This document shows positions 1 through 7,757 of a DNA stretch of 23,550 bases, piece by piece. The notes beneath the pieces are model-generated. The model was not told the DNA's origin. It saw nothing but the letters and a program-made list of their open reading frames with translations, and searched no databases. The DNA comes from G020350405 sp964513655 (GTDB taxonomy: Bacteria; Planctomycetota; Phycisphaerae; Sedimentisphaerales; Anaerobacaceae), in NCBI GenBank assembly GCA_964513655.1, contig CAZENQ010000047.1, forward strand, positions 1 to 23,550. The letters are read 5' to 3'. The position numbers and the translations under genes are program-made. Numbering within the stretch: position 1 is the first letter of the stretch; the number at the start of each line of letters is the position of its first letter.

Positions 1-582
1 AAGAAAGTCGCCGTCGTCGGCGGCGGCAATGTCGCCATGGATGCTGCCAGAACAGCCGTGAGACTTGGGGCCCAAAAGGTCTATTTGGTCTACCGTCGAA
101 GCGAAAAGGAAATGCCCGCCCGAATTGAAGAAGTCCACCACGCCAAAGAGGAGGGCGTAATATTCTATATATTGCGCAGCCCCAAAAAAATAATTGGCGA
201 CCGTGACAGCAAAGTATATGCAATCGAATGTCTTAAATACAGGCTCGGCGAGCCGGACGCATCGGGTCGCCGCAGGCCTGTCCCCGTTATGCACTCGGAA
301 TTCAGAATTGACGTCGACACCGTCATCATAGCTATCGGCAACGCTGCTAACCCATTGATTCGCCAAACCACCCCGGGCCTGCAGTTCAATAAGTGGGGCA
401 ACATCGTCGTTGACGAAAACTGCAAAACTTCTCTGGAGGCTGTTTATGCCGGCGGCGACATCGTCCTTGGGGCCGCAACCGTAATACTGGCTATGGGCCA
501 GGGCAGAATCGCAGCCGCTGCTATGAACAAATACCTCGCAGAAAAGAAAAAGTCCTCCAGCAAGGCTGCCAGAACCCGTTGA
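1..582 (+). CDS. NADPH-dependent oxidoreductase, GltD/NfnB-type small subunit (5' truncated)
   Basis: The reading frame is open from the first base, so this is the C-terminal ~193 residues of a longer protein. It begins inside a Rossmann motif (VAVVGGGNVAMDAA), the second dinucleotide-binding site of the glutamate synthase small-subunit family. RRSEKEMPA follows, then a GEPDASGRRRPVP segment and the C-terminal FAD-site motif AGGDIVLGAATVILAMGQGR. These match the family that includes the glutamate synthase beta subunit, homotetrameric GltA, sulfide dehydrogenase SudA and NfnB, which pass electrons from NAD(P)H through FAD and Fe-S centres. The members differ mainly in the missing N-terminus and in partner genes, so the exact role cannot be chosen here. 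The protein ends in a Lys/Ser-rich tail. Family assignment is firm; subfamily is open. Confidence 0.85.
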   Translation, partial: KKVAVVGGGNVAMDAARTAVRLGAQKVYLVYRRSEKEMPARIEEVHHAKEEGVIFYILRSPKKIIGDRDSKVYAIECLKYRLGEPDASGRRRPVPVMHSEFRIDVDTVIIAIGNAANPLIRQTTPGLQFNKWGNIVVDENCKTSLEAVYAGGDIVLGAATVILAMGQGRIAAAAMNKYLAEKKKSSSKAARTR

Positions 583-588
583 CCATGT

Positions 589-617
589 TTGACAATTCGA
601 ATTTTATTTAGTACCAT
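589..617 (+). promoter_or_regulatory. Sigma70-type promoter for the DUF1015-aminotransferase pair
   Basis: TTGACA (589-594, perfect -35) is followed after 17 nt by TACCAT (612-617, 4 of 6 to the -10 consensus). It lies just past the upstream stop codon and about 90 nt before the DUF1015 start, which suggests a separate transcript. Sequence match only. Confidence 0.5.
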
Positions 618-706
618 TCTGGTTTATTCTATTTCCGCGATTCACTGTAAGTCATTTAGGCCTTAGTATTGATGCAGGGTAAGAAGCAATTTTTCAGCAA
701 GTGATA

Positions 707-2017
707 ATGCAAGTCAAGCCGTTTAAAGCATTTAGGTTTAACGAAGCGGTAGTTGGCGATGTGGGAAGCTGCATCGCTCCTCCGTATGATGTCATAAGCC
801 CCGCTCAACAGCGGCAGCTCTACGAAAAAAGCCAATATAATATCGTGAGGATAATCAAAGGAAGAGAGACGCCCACTGACGACGACAAAAACAACAAGTA
901 CACCAGGGCTGCCGCTTACCTTGACGCTTGGGTCCAAAAAGGCATTTTAAAGCAGGACCCGGCTGAGACCATCTACGCTTACGTCCAGGATTTTCAGGTG
1001 GCTGGGAAAAATTATCAACGCAACGGCTTTGTCGTTTTGGCCAAACTTGAAGAATTTGGTAAGAACGTAAGGCCGCACGAGCAAACCCTCGATAAGCCCA
1101 AAATCGACCGTCTGAGTCTCCGAGAAGCAACCAATGCCGAATTCGGTCTGATATTCATGCTATACGAAGACAAGCAAAACATTGCAGACAAAATTATCGA
1201 AAGAGCTGCTAAGCAAAAACCACTTATCGATTTCACCGATGAACTGAACGTCCGACACCGGCTGTTCGCAATAACCGCCAGGGACGAAATCGAGCAAATC
1301 GAAAAAATGATGCTTGATAAAAGCTGCATTATAGCCGATGGCCACCATCGTTATGAAACGGCTTTGAATTACCAAAAAGAAACCGATAACCCTGCAGCCG
1401 CCTACCAAATGATTGCCTTCGTCAATACCTGCCACGAAGGATTGGTTATCTTGGCCACACACCGCCTCGTCACCAACCTTGATAACTTCTCTTTCGAAAA
1501 ATTACTCACCGACCCGAAAAGCCACTTCGACATCAACGAGTTCCGATTCGATTCGCCACAGGTCAAGACCGATGCAAAAGAAAAGATACTTGCTCAGATG
1601 AAAGCCGCACTTGCGCTCGACAAAAACCTTTTCGGAATTTACAGCGGCAACAACGCTTTCTACACAGCGGTCTTGAGAGGCAAAAAGGCAATGGATTCGG
1701 TTGCACCGAATAGGAGCGGCCCCTGGAAGTCGCTCGATGTCTCCGTGCTGCATAAACTTATCCTCGAAAAACTGTTGGGTATTGACGAAAAACAACTGGC
1801 AACCGGTGGCAATATCGAATATGTAAAAGACACCGACAATGCAATCGACGAATCAATTACCAAAGTCGACAAAGGGCAAAAACAGCTCGCCTTTTTTATG
1901 AACCCTGTAAAAATGCAACATCTGAAAATGGTCACTGATGCCGGTGAAAAAATGCCGCAGAAATCAACTTATTTTTATCCGAAAATTTACACTGGGCTTA
2001 CTATTAACAAACTGTAA
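707..2017 (+). CDS. DUF1015 family protein
   Basis: A 436-residue soluble protein with no signal peptide or membrane helix. The N-terminus has the typical family opening (VKPFKAFRF followed by APPYDVISP near residues 25-33), and the hallmark IADGHHRYETAL motif is at about residues 209-220 (D211, H213, H214, R215). This identifies DUF1015 (COG4198), whose length is usually 400-450 aa, so it appears complete. The DGHHR signature resembles the ligand-binding motif of ParB/sulfiredoxin-like folds, some of which are small-molecule kinases. That resemblance and the aminotransferase 21 nt downstream hint at serine or phosphoserine chemistry, but this is inference. ATG 707 is preferred because it gives the family's usual start; an in-frame GTG lies two codons upstream. 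Neither has a strong ribosome binding site. Confidence 0.85.
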   Translation: MQVKPFKAFRFNEAVVGDVGSCIAPPYDVISPAQQRQLYEKSQYNIVRIIKGRETPTDDDKNNKYTRAAAYLDAWVQKGILKQDPAETIYAYVQDFQVAGKNYQRNGFVVLAKLEEFGKNVRPHEQTLDKPKIDRLSLREATNAEFGLIFMLYEDKQNIADKIIERAAKQKPLIDFTDELNVRHRLFAITARDEIEQIEKMMLDKSCIIADGHHRYETALNYQKETDNPAAAYQMIAFVNTCHEGLVILATHRLVTNLDNFSFEKLLTDPKSHFDINEFRFDSPQVKTDAKEKILAQMKAALALDKNLFGIYSGNNAFYTAVLRGKKAMDSVAPNRSGPWKSLDVSVLHKLILEKLLGIDEKQLATGGNIEYVKDTDNAIDESITKVDKGQKQLAFFMNPVKMQHLKMVTDAGEKMPQKSTYFYPKIYTGLTINKL

Positions 2018-2038
2018 CTCTTCGTTGGAGATAGTGAT

Positions 2039-3127
2039 ATGGCAGATTGGAAGAACCCGCCGAGATTGTTCATCCCGGGGCCGGTAAAGGTCAATGAAGA
2101 CGTTCTGCAGCAGCTTGCGCGCCCGACATTGGGACACCGGCTAAAAGAGTACTCTCAATTGCACTCCGAAACAGTGCAGATGCTCAAAGAGATACTCTTT
2201 ACCGAACAGAGTGTGTTCCTGAGCACCTCTTCAGCTTCAGGAATCTGGGAGGCGTCAATTCGCAACTGTGTCGGCTCCGATGAAACGCTGCTTGCCACCT
2301 GCTGCGGAGCTTTCAGCGACAAATGGGCCGACGTGGCGAAAAGCTGCGGCAGAAACGTCGAAGAGCTGAAAGTTGACTGGGGGAAACCAATCACGCCCGA
2401 GATGGTCGATGAGAAACTCGCAACCGGCAAGTACGCCGCCGTCACTCTTGTCTATAACGAGACAAGTACCGGCCTGACCAACCCGCTCTACGAAATCAGC
2501 GAGATGATGAAAGAAAAATATCCCAATGTACTTGTCTTTGTAGATGCGGTGAGCGCAATGGTCGGCCTGCCCCTGCACTTCGATAAGCTCGGCTGGGATG
2601 TGGCTTTCGCTTCGGTACAAAAAGCATTTGCCATCCCGCCGGGATTGGCCGTTGCCGCCGTGAGCAACCGTGCATTGGAGAAAACCAAGGATGTACCAAA
2701 TCGAGGTTACTATTTCGACTTGCAACTCTGGGCCAAATCAGACCAAAAGAACCAGACGCTGGTTACGCCGAATATCCCACACATTATGGCCCTCAACTAC
2801 CAGTGTGAAAAACTCCTAAAAGAGGGCATGGAAAATGTCTGGGTTCGCCACGAACAGATGGGCGAGTTTGTAAGGAGTTGGGCCAAGGAAAAATTTGCCC
2901 TCTTCTGCGAGGAGAAATACGCCTCAAATACCCTCACCGCCGTCAAAAACACGCGAGGTATCAACGTTGCAGAGACCATAAACGCCATACAGCAAAAGCA
3001 CAATACTGTTTTCGGCAACGGCTACGGCAAGCTAAAGGAGCAGGCCTTCCGAATTGCTCATATGGGCGATATCACCCTCGATGACCTCAAGGAACTCCTC
3101 GGATGGATAGATGACGAAATCAGCTAA
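2039..3127 (+). CDS. Class V aminotransferase (alanine-glyoxylate / serine-pyruvate / phosphoserine type)
   Basis: A 362-aa PLP-dependent enzyme of the SerC/AGXT group. It opens with LFIPGPVKVNEDVL (substrate-side PGP motif) and has the GHR of the N-terminal helix. The STSSASGIWEAS loop (about residues 62-73) holds the PLP phosphate region, and FVDAVSA (D169) pairs with the pyridine nitrogen. SVQKAF carries the Schiff-base lysine K195. Length and motif order are normal for the family. Enzymes of this group transfer amino groups between alanine or serine and glyoxylate or pyruvate, and some act as phosphoserine transaminases; the sequence alone does not settle the substrate. GGAG sits about 8 nt before the ATG. 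It follows the DUF1015 gene by 21 nt and is very likely co-transcribed. No clear terminator follows. Confidence 0.88.
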   Translation: MADWKNPPRLFIPGPVKVNEDVLQQLARPTLGHRLKEYSQLHSETVQMLKEILFTEQSVFLSTSSASGIWEASIRNCVGSDETLLATCCGAFSDKWADVAKSCGRNVEELKVDWGKPITPEMVDEKLATGKYAAVTLVYNETSTGLTNPLYEISEMMKEKYPNVLVFVDAVSAMVGLPLHFDKLGWDVAFASVQKAFAIPPGLAVAAVSNRALEKTKDVPNRGYYFDLQLWAKSDQKNQTLVTPNIPHIMALNYQCEKLLKEGMENVWVRHEQMGEFVRSWAKEKFALFCEEKYASNTLTAVKNTRGINVAETINAIQQKHNTVFGNGYGKLKEQAFRIAHMGDITLDDLKELLGWIDDEIS

Positions 3128-3176
3128 AATTAAGACTAAAGCTTATTAGCGGTCACCTGCATTTGTGTGAAAAAAA

Positions 3177-3206
3177 TTGGCGCCGTGAACTAGTCGACAA
3201 TAAAAT
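3177..3206 (+). promoter_or_regulatory. Candidate promoter for the HtrA-type protease
   Basis: TTGGCG (3177-3182) and TAAAAT (3201-3206) are separated by 18 nt and lie about 90 nt before the protease start. They match 4/6 and 5/6 of the consensus. The rest of the 170-nt gap holds the ribosome binding site AGGAG at 3287-3291 and nothing else recognisable. Confidence 0.3.
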
Positions 3207-3297
3207 CGTATAGGATGTGTCTATATCGACGGATGTCACCGTGTAATTACCGGTTTTCGTCAATATCGCAGGTGCCTTGATAAATTAGGAGATTAAA

Positions 3298-4785
3298 ATG
3301 CAAAGCTGTAATACCAAAATTTCCTCACGCAGTACTTTAATCTCGGCTTTGTTAATATTTTTGCTCTCCATCAGCCCTGTCTCGGCCCTTGCGGAGGATT
3401 CGAGCAGTATCGACACTCTGCGCCAGATGGGCAAAGCCTTTGCGCAAATCGCCGAAAATGCCTCACCTGCTGTAGTGGGAATCACCGCCAGTCAGGTAGT
3501 CACGCGGGAACACTCAACAACGCCTGACTGGCCGTTCGCAGACCCCTTTGATGATGACTTCTTTGAGCGCTTTTTTGGTCACCCTTTCCCACGCCAACGC
3601 CCACAACAGCGCAGATATCACCAGCCACAACGCAGATATAACCGGCCTGTCCAGGGCTCCGGATTTATCGTCTCAGCCGACGGATACATTCTGACAAACA
3701 ATCACATCGTCCAGGACGCAGAGGCAATCACGGTCAGGCTTATCGACAGCCGTGAATTCGAAGCAAACGTTATTGGCACAGATCCTGATTCCGAGGTCGC
3801 TGTTATAAAAATCGATGCCGATAAGTTGTCCCTGCTGGAAATGGCCGACTCTGACAAACTCGAAGTCGGCGAATGGGTGATTGCTATTGGCAATCCTTTC
3901 GGCCTAAGCCACACCGTCACCGCCGGTATAGTTAGTGCCAAAGGCCGAAGTGGTTTCCGCCTGGCCGAGTATGAAGACTTCATTCAAACCGATGCCGCAA
4001 TTAATCCAGGCAATTCCGGCGGGCCGCTTATTAACCTCGACGGAGAAGCGGTTGGAATTAACACCGCCATCGTGGGCCCCGGTGGAAATATTGGTATTGG
4101 CTTCGCAATCCCAATCAATATGGCCAAATTCATTTACAACAAGCTAATCAAAGGTGAACCTATTGCGCGCGGTGTGCTGGGCATTTATATCGATGACCTT
4201 GACCCCGACCTGGCCGAATCATTAGAACTTGACGACGCCAAAGGTGTTGTGGTCGAAAAAGTTGTCGAAGATTCGCCCGCCGAGAAAGCCGGAATGAAAC
4301 GCTATGATGTCATCATCGAACTTAACGGTGAGAAGGCTGAAAAAGCCAATGAGTTCAGGAACCGCGTGGCGATGATGAAACCAGGCACCGAGGTAAGAAT
4401 AGTCGTTATTCGCAACGGCAGACGGAAAACTCTTAAGGCCGAACTCGGAGACCGTTCCGAAGAGGCTCAAAGCTCCAAAACACTCTCCGAGACATTGGAG
4501 CAACTGGGCCTTATCGTTCAGAACCTCACGGATGATTTGGCCGAGCGCCTGGGTTACAAGGACCAAAAGGGAGTTATCGTCACAAGCGTTGAGCCCGGCT
4601 CACCCGCCGCACGAAAAGGTATTACTTCCGGAATGCTAATTATGGAGGTTGAGCAAAAACCCATCAATAATACAAAAGAATTTAGCGAGGCTATAGAAAA
4701 GGTCGCCAAGACAGGAAAAGTTCTGCTCTTAATCAATGACGGGCACTACCACCATCTCGTCGTATTAAAGCTGCCCAAAGAATAA
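3298..4785 (+). CDS. htrA: Exported HtrA/DegP-type serine protease with two PDZ domains
   Basis: A 495-aa protein with an N-terminal signal peptide (hydrophobic stretch around residues 14-30, ending SALAE), so it acts in the periplasm or envelope. The trypsin-like domain (about 45-280) has TNNHIV with H136 and NPGNSGGPL with nucleophile S240. At the position of the third triad residue the sequence is DSEVAVIKI, giving E166 where DegP has Asp. Residues 96-118 form a Gln/Arg/Tyr-rich loop before the protease core. PDZ1 spans about 290-385 and PDZ2 about 400-490. Proteases of this family degrade or refold damaged envelope proteins. AGGAG lies 6 nt before the ATG. The gene is monocistronic by context, with its own candidate promoter and a strong terminator. 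Confidence 0.92.
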   Translation: MQSCNTKISSRSTLISALLIFLLSISPVSALAEDSSSIDTLRQMGKAFAQIAENASPAVVGITASQVVTREHSTTPDWPFADPFDDDFFERFFGHPFPRQRPQQRRYHQPQRRYNRPVQGSGFIVSADGYILTNNHIVQDAEAITVRLIDSREFEANVIGTDPDSEVAVIKIDADKLSLLEMADSDKLEVGEWVIAIGNPFGLSHTVTAGIVSAKGRSGFRLAEYEDFIQTDAAINPGNSGGPLINLDGEAVGINTAIVGPGGNIGIGFAIPINMAKFIYNKLIKGEPIARGVLGIYIDDLDPDLAESLELDDAKGVVVEKVVEDSPAEKAGMKRYDVIIELNGEKAEKANEFRNRVAMMKPGTEVRIVVIRNGRRKTLKAELGDRSEEAQSSKTLSETLEQLGLIVQNLTDDLAERLGYKDQKGVIVTSVEPGSPAARKGITSGMLIMEVEQKPINNTKEFSEAIEKVAKTGKVLLLINDGHYHHLVVLKLPKE

Positions 4786-4817
4786 ATCACCAATTAAAAC
4801 TCTTTATATGACTGCTT

Positions 4818-4843
4818 AGCCCCGCTTTTAAGCGGGGCTTTTC
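4818..4843 (+). terminator. Intrinsic terminator after the HtrA-type protease
   Basis: A perfect 10-bp stem, AGCCCCGCTT (4818-4827) with AAGCGGGGCT (4830-4839), has a TT loop and a short T-run after it. It starts 33 nt past the protease stop codon. The stem is also symmetric enough to work on the opposite strand, but no gene converges from the right here. Confidence 0.85.
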
Positions 4844-4922
4844 CATTGGTCGCATTTTCACCACCTGCCAGGCCAAATAAATATATTGTCGCTGCTGTCA
4901 CGCACGGTTAAACTTGCCCGCT

Positions 4923-5858
4923 ATGCTCGGGAAGATATTAAGTTTTTATACCAAGTATTTCGCCGTCTGGGTCATCATATTTGGGGCAGTAGCATATTTC
5001 TTTCCCGGCCCTTTCCGAGCTCTCAGGGATTACAACAAGCTCTTCTTCGCCCTCACCATGTTCGGCATAGGTGCCGTCCTGCAGCTCGAAGATTTCAAAC
5101 GAATCCTGCAAAAACCACTAATCGTACTCATCGGTTGCTCCGCGCAGTTCACCATCATGCCGCTCGGCGCATTCCTGCTCGCCAAGCTATTCCACTTACC
5201 ACCTGAAATCGCCGTCGGATTAATCCTCACTGGCTCGGCGCCCGGCGCAATGGCAAGCAATGTCATGAGCTACATCGCAAAGGCCGACACCGCCTACTCC
5301 GTTTCACTCACAACCGTCTCCACTTTATTATGCCCCCTGCTGACCCCGGGCCTGACTTACCTGCTCGCAAGGTCACACTTGGAAATCCCGTTCCTCGACA
5401 TGGTCCTCAACGTCATTTACATGGTGATTGTACCTTTGTTCATCGGTTTTGCCGTCCGCCACTACTTCAAGGAAAAACTCCGGAAAATCCTGCCCATCTT
5501 CCCCGCCATATCCGTAACCTTCATAATCTTTATCTGCTCGCTTGTCATTGCCCTCAACACAGACTACCTGCCAAAGGTAACGGGCCTTATCCTCACCGCG
5601 GCCGTCCTGCTGAACATCTATGGAATGTTCGCCGGATACACCGTAGGCTCAATCTTCCGAATGAACCTGAAAAGAAAGCGTACCCTCACCATCGAAATAG
5701 GTATGCAGAACGCAGGACTCGGAACCGCCCTCGCCCTCGCTCATTTCAACGAGAAAACCGCCATGCCCGCCGCCATCTTCGTCTTCATCTGCATCATCAC
5801 CGCCTCTGTAATGGCCGAAATCTGGCAAAAACAGGCACCTGAACAACCAGCAGAATAA
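4923..5858 (+). CDS. Bile acid:sodium symporter (BASS) family transporter
   Basis: An integral membrane protein of 311 aa, hydrophobic throughout, with about nine or ten predicted helices. The diagnostic GSAPGAMASNVMSYIAKAD stretch matches the conserved crossover helix region of BASS family transporters, and MFGIGAVLQLEDF near residues 47-59 is also typical. Family members use the sodium gradient to move organic anions such as bile acids, pyruvate or pantoate-like compounds; the substrate here cannot be told. The start is uncertain: ATG 4923 is chosen, but an in-frame TTG three codons upstream is possible and neither has a good ribosome binding site. It stands between a terminator on the left and the asd promoter on the right, so it is probably transcribed alone. 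Confidence 0.85.
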   Translation: MLGKILSFYTKYFAVWVIIFGAVAYFFPGPFRALRDYNKLFFALTMFGIGAVLQLEDFKRILQKPLIVLIGCSAQFTIMPLGAFLLAKLFHLPPEIAVGLILTGSAPGAMASNVMSYIAKADTAYSVSLTTVSTLLCPLLTPGLTYLLARSHLEIPFLDMVLNVIYMVIVPLFIGFAVRHYFKEKLRKILPIFPAISVTFIIFICSLVIALNTDYLPKVTGLILTAAVLLNIYGMFAGYTVGSIFRMNLKRKRTLTIEIGMQNAGLGTALALAHFNEKTAMPAAIFVFICIITASVMAEIWQKQAPEQPAE

Positions 5859-5881
5859 ATAGTATATATTAGCCGGAATTA

Positions 5882-5910
5882 TTGCATCTTAGCGGCAAAA
5901 GTGTTATAAT
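5882..5910 (+). promoter_or_regulatory. Strong sigma70-type promoter for the asd operon
   Basis: TTGCAT (5882-5887), a 17-nt spacer and a perfect TATAAT (5905-5910) preceded by an extended -10 TG (5902-5903). The start of transcription would fall near 5917, leaving a leader of about 90 nt before asd. This is one of the best promoter matches in the window. Confidence 0.7.
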
Positions 5911-5941
5911 TCCCTGCTGTATATAGCTTTGCGAGTTTAGT

Positions 5942-5965
5942 GGGCAGTCTTTATCTCGGCTGCCC
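5942..5965 (+). other. Hairpin in the asd leader
   Basis: GGGCAG (5942-5947) can pair with CTGCCC (5960-5965) around a 12-nt loop in the expected 5' leader of the asd transcript. It is too small to be the known lysine riboswitch and no U-tract follows directly, so its role is unknown. The asd ribosome binding site CAGGAG lies at 5991-5996. Confidence 0.35.
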
Positions 5966-6005
5966 CTTGTTATGCTTACGAAAAATTTTTCAGGAGTCAC
6001 AAAAT

Positions 6006-7007
6006 ATGGCTTGTAACCTGGCAATAGCAGGAGTAACCGGAGCCGTAGGACAGGAATTCCTAAGTATCCTCGAACAGCGCGATTTCCCCTTCGATTCCTT
6101 AAAGGTCCTTGCAAGCAGTCGCTCCGCCGGCAAGAAAATCGAATTCAAAGGCAAAGAATACATCATTGATGAACTAACCGCAGACAGCTTCGAAAATATC
6201 GACCTCGCCCTCTTCAGTGCCGGAGGTGCCCGAAGCAAAGAGTTCGCGCCCGCTGCGGTCCAGGCCGGCGCTGTCGTCGTCGACAATTCCTCCGCCTTTA
6301 GGATGGAGCCCGATGTCCCGCTCGTCATCCCCGAAATAAATCCGCAAAAAATTGCCGAGAACAAGGGCATCATCGCGAACCCGAACTGCTCCACTATCAT
6401 AGGCACCGTACCCGTCTGGCCGCTGCACAAGGCAAATCCAGTCAAGAGAATGGTCGTCAGTACCTACCAGGCCGCCAGTGGCGCAGGTATGAAAGCTATG
6501 GTCGAACTGCAAAATCAATCCCACGAGATACTTGATGGCAAAGAGCCGACCTGCGAGGCCTTTCCATACCAGATAGCCTTTAACTGCTTCAGCCACAACT
6601 CAAAGCTCGATGCAAACGGATACAACCTCGAAGAGGTCAAAATGGTCCTCGAGACCAGAAAAATCTTTGACTGCCCGGATATCGCAATCACCTGCACCTG
6701 CATCCGAATCGCCGTCCTGCGGGCACACTGTGAGAGTGTCAACCTCGAGTTCACCGACCCCATCACGCCCGAACAGGTAAGGGACCTTCTGAGCACCGCC
6801 CCCGGTGTCTCGGTGCTTGACGACCGCCAGAACAATCGCTTCCCAATGCCCGTCGATGCCTCCGGCAAAGACGACATCTTCGTCGGCCGAATCCGACAGG
6901 ACCAATCAATCCCTGATAACCGCGGCATCAACATCTGGGTCGCCGGCGACCAGCTCCGAAAAGGTGCCGCCCTGAACGCTGTCCAAATCGCAGAAAGACT
7001 GCTATAA
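6006..7007 (+). CDS. asd: Aspartate-semialdehyde dehydrogenase
   Basis: A 333-aa enzyme that reduces aspartyl phosphate to aspartate semialdehyde with NADPH, the branch-point step towards lysine/diaminopimelate, threonine and methionine. It starts with the Rossmann motif AGVTGAVGQEF. The catalytic cysteine is C128 in NPNCST, and the acid-base histidine is most likely H241 in LRAHCESV. Length matches the usual 330-345 aa. An upstream in-frame GTG at 5940 is open, but ATG 6006 is chosen because CAGGAG sits 9 nt before it and the protein then begins at the cofactor motif. It is the first gene of a compact operon, with truA following after 9 nt. Confidence 0.95.
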   Translation: MACNLAIAGVTGAVGQEFLSILEQRDFPFDSLKVLASSRSAGKKIEFKGKEYIIDELTADSFENIDLALFSAGGARSKEFAPAAVQAGAVVVDNSSAFRMEPDVPLVIPEINPQKIAENKGIIANPNCSTIIGTVPVWPLHKANPVKRMVVSTYQAASGAGMKAMVELQNQSHEILDGKEPTCEAFPYQIAFNCFSHNSKLDANGYNLEEVKMVLETRKIFDCPDIAITCTCIRIAVLRAHCESVNLEFTDPITPEQVRDLLSTAPGVSVLDDRQNNRFPMPVDASGKDDIFVGRIRQDQSIPDNRGINIWVAGDQLRKGAALNAVQIAERLL

Positions 7008-7016
7008 TCGCCACCC

Positions 7017-7757
7017 ATGGCGGTTCGCAGCATAAAACTGACTGTCGCCTACGACGGTAGCGGCTACCACGGCTGGCAATTACAACCAGACCGAAAAACC
7101 ATCCAGGGTGCCCTCGCCAGCGCTTTGTACCACCTCATCGGCACCAAAGTCATGGTATTCGGTGCAAGCAGAACCGACGCCGGTGTAAGCGCCCTCGGCC
7201 AGGTCGCCGTCATACAAATCGATTCGCCAATACCAATAGAAAAGCTCGCCATCGCAATCACCCACAGACTGCCATCCGATATCGTAGTTACCGAGGCCGT
7301 GGAAGTTGACCGGGATTTCGACGTCACCGCCGATGTCAAAAGCAAGTTGTATCGTTACACAATCTTTACAGGGCCCGTCCGCCCTGTCATGCAGATAAGA
7401 CACTGCTGGCATCTCCCCGAAAAACTCGATATAAAAGCTATGGCCGAAGCCGCAAAATTGCTAATCGGAAAAAAGGACTTCAAATCCTTCGCAGCGGCGG
7501 CCGACAACCGCGAAAGCTCAGTGCGAACGGTCTTTCGCTGCGACGTCACCCGCCAGGATGACTCGATATATATCGATGTAGAAGGAGACGGCTTCCTCTA
7601 TAATATGGTCAGAAATATCGTCGGTACCCTCGTCGAAGTCGGCCGTGAAAAAATAAAACCGCAAAAGATAGAACAAATACTCGAAGCTAAGGACCGCACC
7701 GCAGCAGGACCTATCGCTCCGGCTGCGGGCCTTTGCCTAATGTGGATAAAATATTGA
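7017..7757 (+). CDS. truA: tRNA pseudouridine(38-40) synthase TruA
   Basis: A 246-aa cytoplasmic enzyme that isomerises uridines 38-40 in the anticodon arm of tRNAs. It opens with LTVAYDGSGYHGWQ, and the conserved ASRTDAGVSALGQ motif carries the catalytic aspartate D54. The C-terminal GDGFLYNMVRNIVGTL block is also typical. Length is normal for the family. It begins 9 nt after asd with little sign of a ribosome binding site, suggesting translation coupled to the upstream gene, and its stop overlaps the start of the next gene. Confidence 0.95.
   Translation: MAVRSIKLTVAYDGSGYHGWQLQPDRKTIQGALASALYHLIGTKVMVFGASRTDAGVSALGQVAVIQIDSPIPIEKLAIAITHRLPSDIVVTEAVEVDRDFDVTADVKSKLYRYTIFTGPVRPVMQIRHCWHLPEKLDIKAMAEAAKLLIGKKDFKSFAAAADNRESSVRTVFRCDVTRQDDSIYIDVEGDGFLYNMVRNIVGTLVEVGREKIKPQKIEQILEAKDRTAAGPIAPAAGLCLMWIKY

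Noticed and set aside
5030..5266. Antisense frame of 78 codons in the transporter gene
   Set aside because: Lacks a ribosome binding site and mirrors the conserved coding strand.
5330..5842. 170-codon open frame on the + strand, Arg/Pro/His-rich
   Set aside because: It lies out of frame inside the BASS transporter gene and has the composition of a shifted reading of a C-rich gene.
5942..5990. Lysine riboswitch before asd
   Set aside because: The leader is far too short and lacks the conserved junction of that riboswitch.
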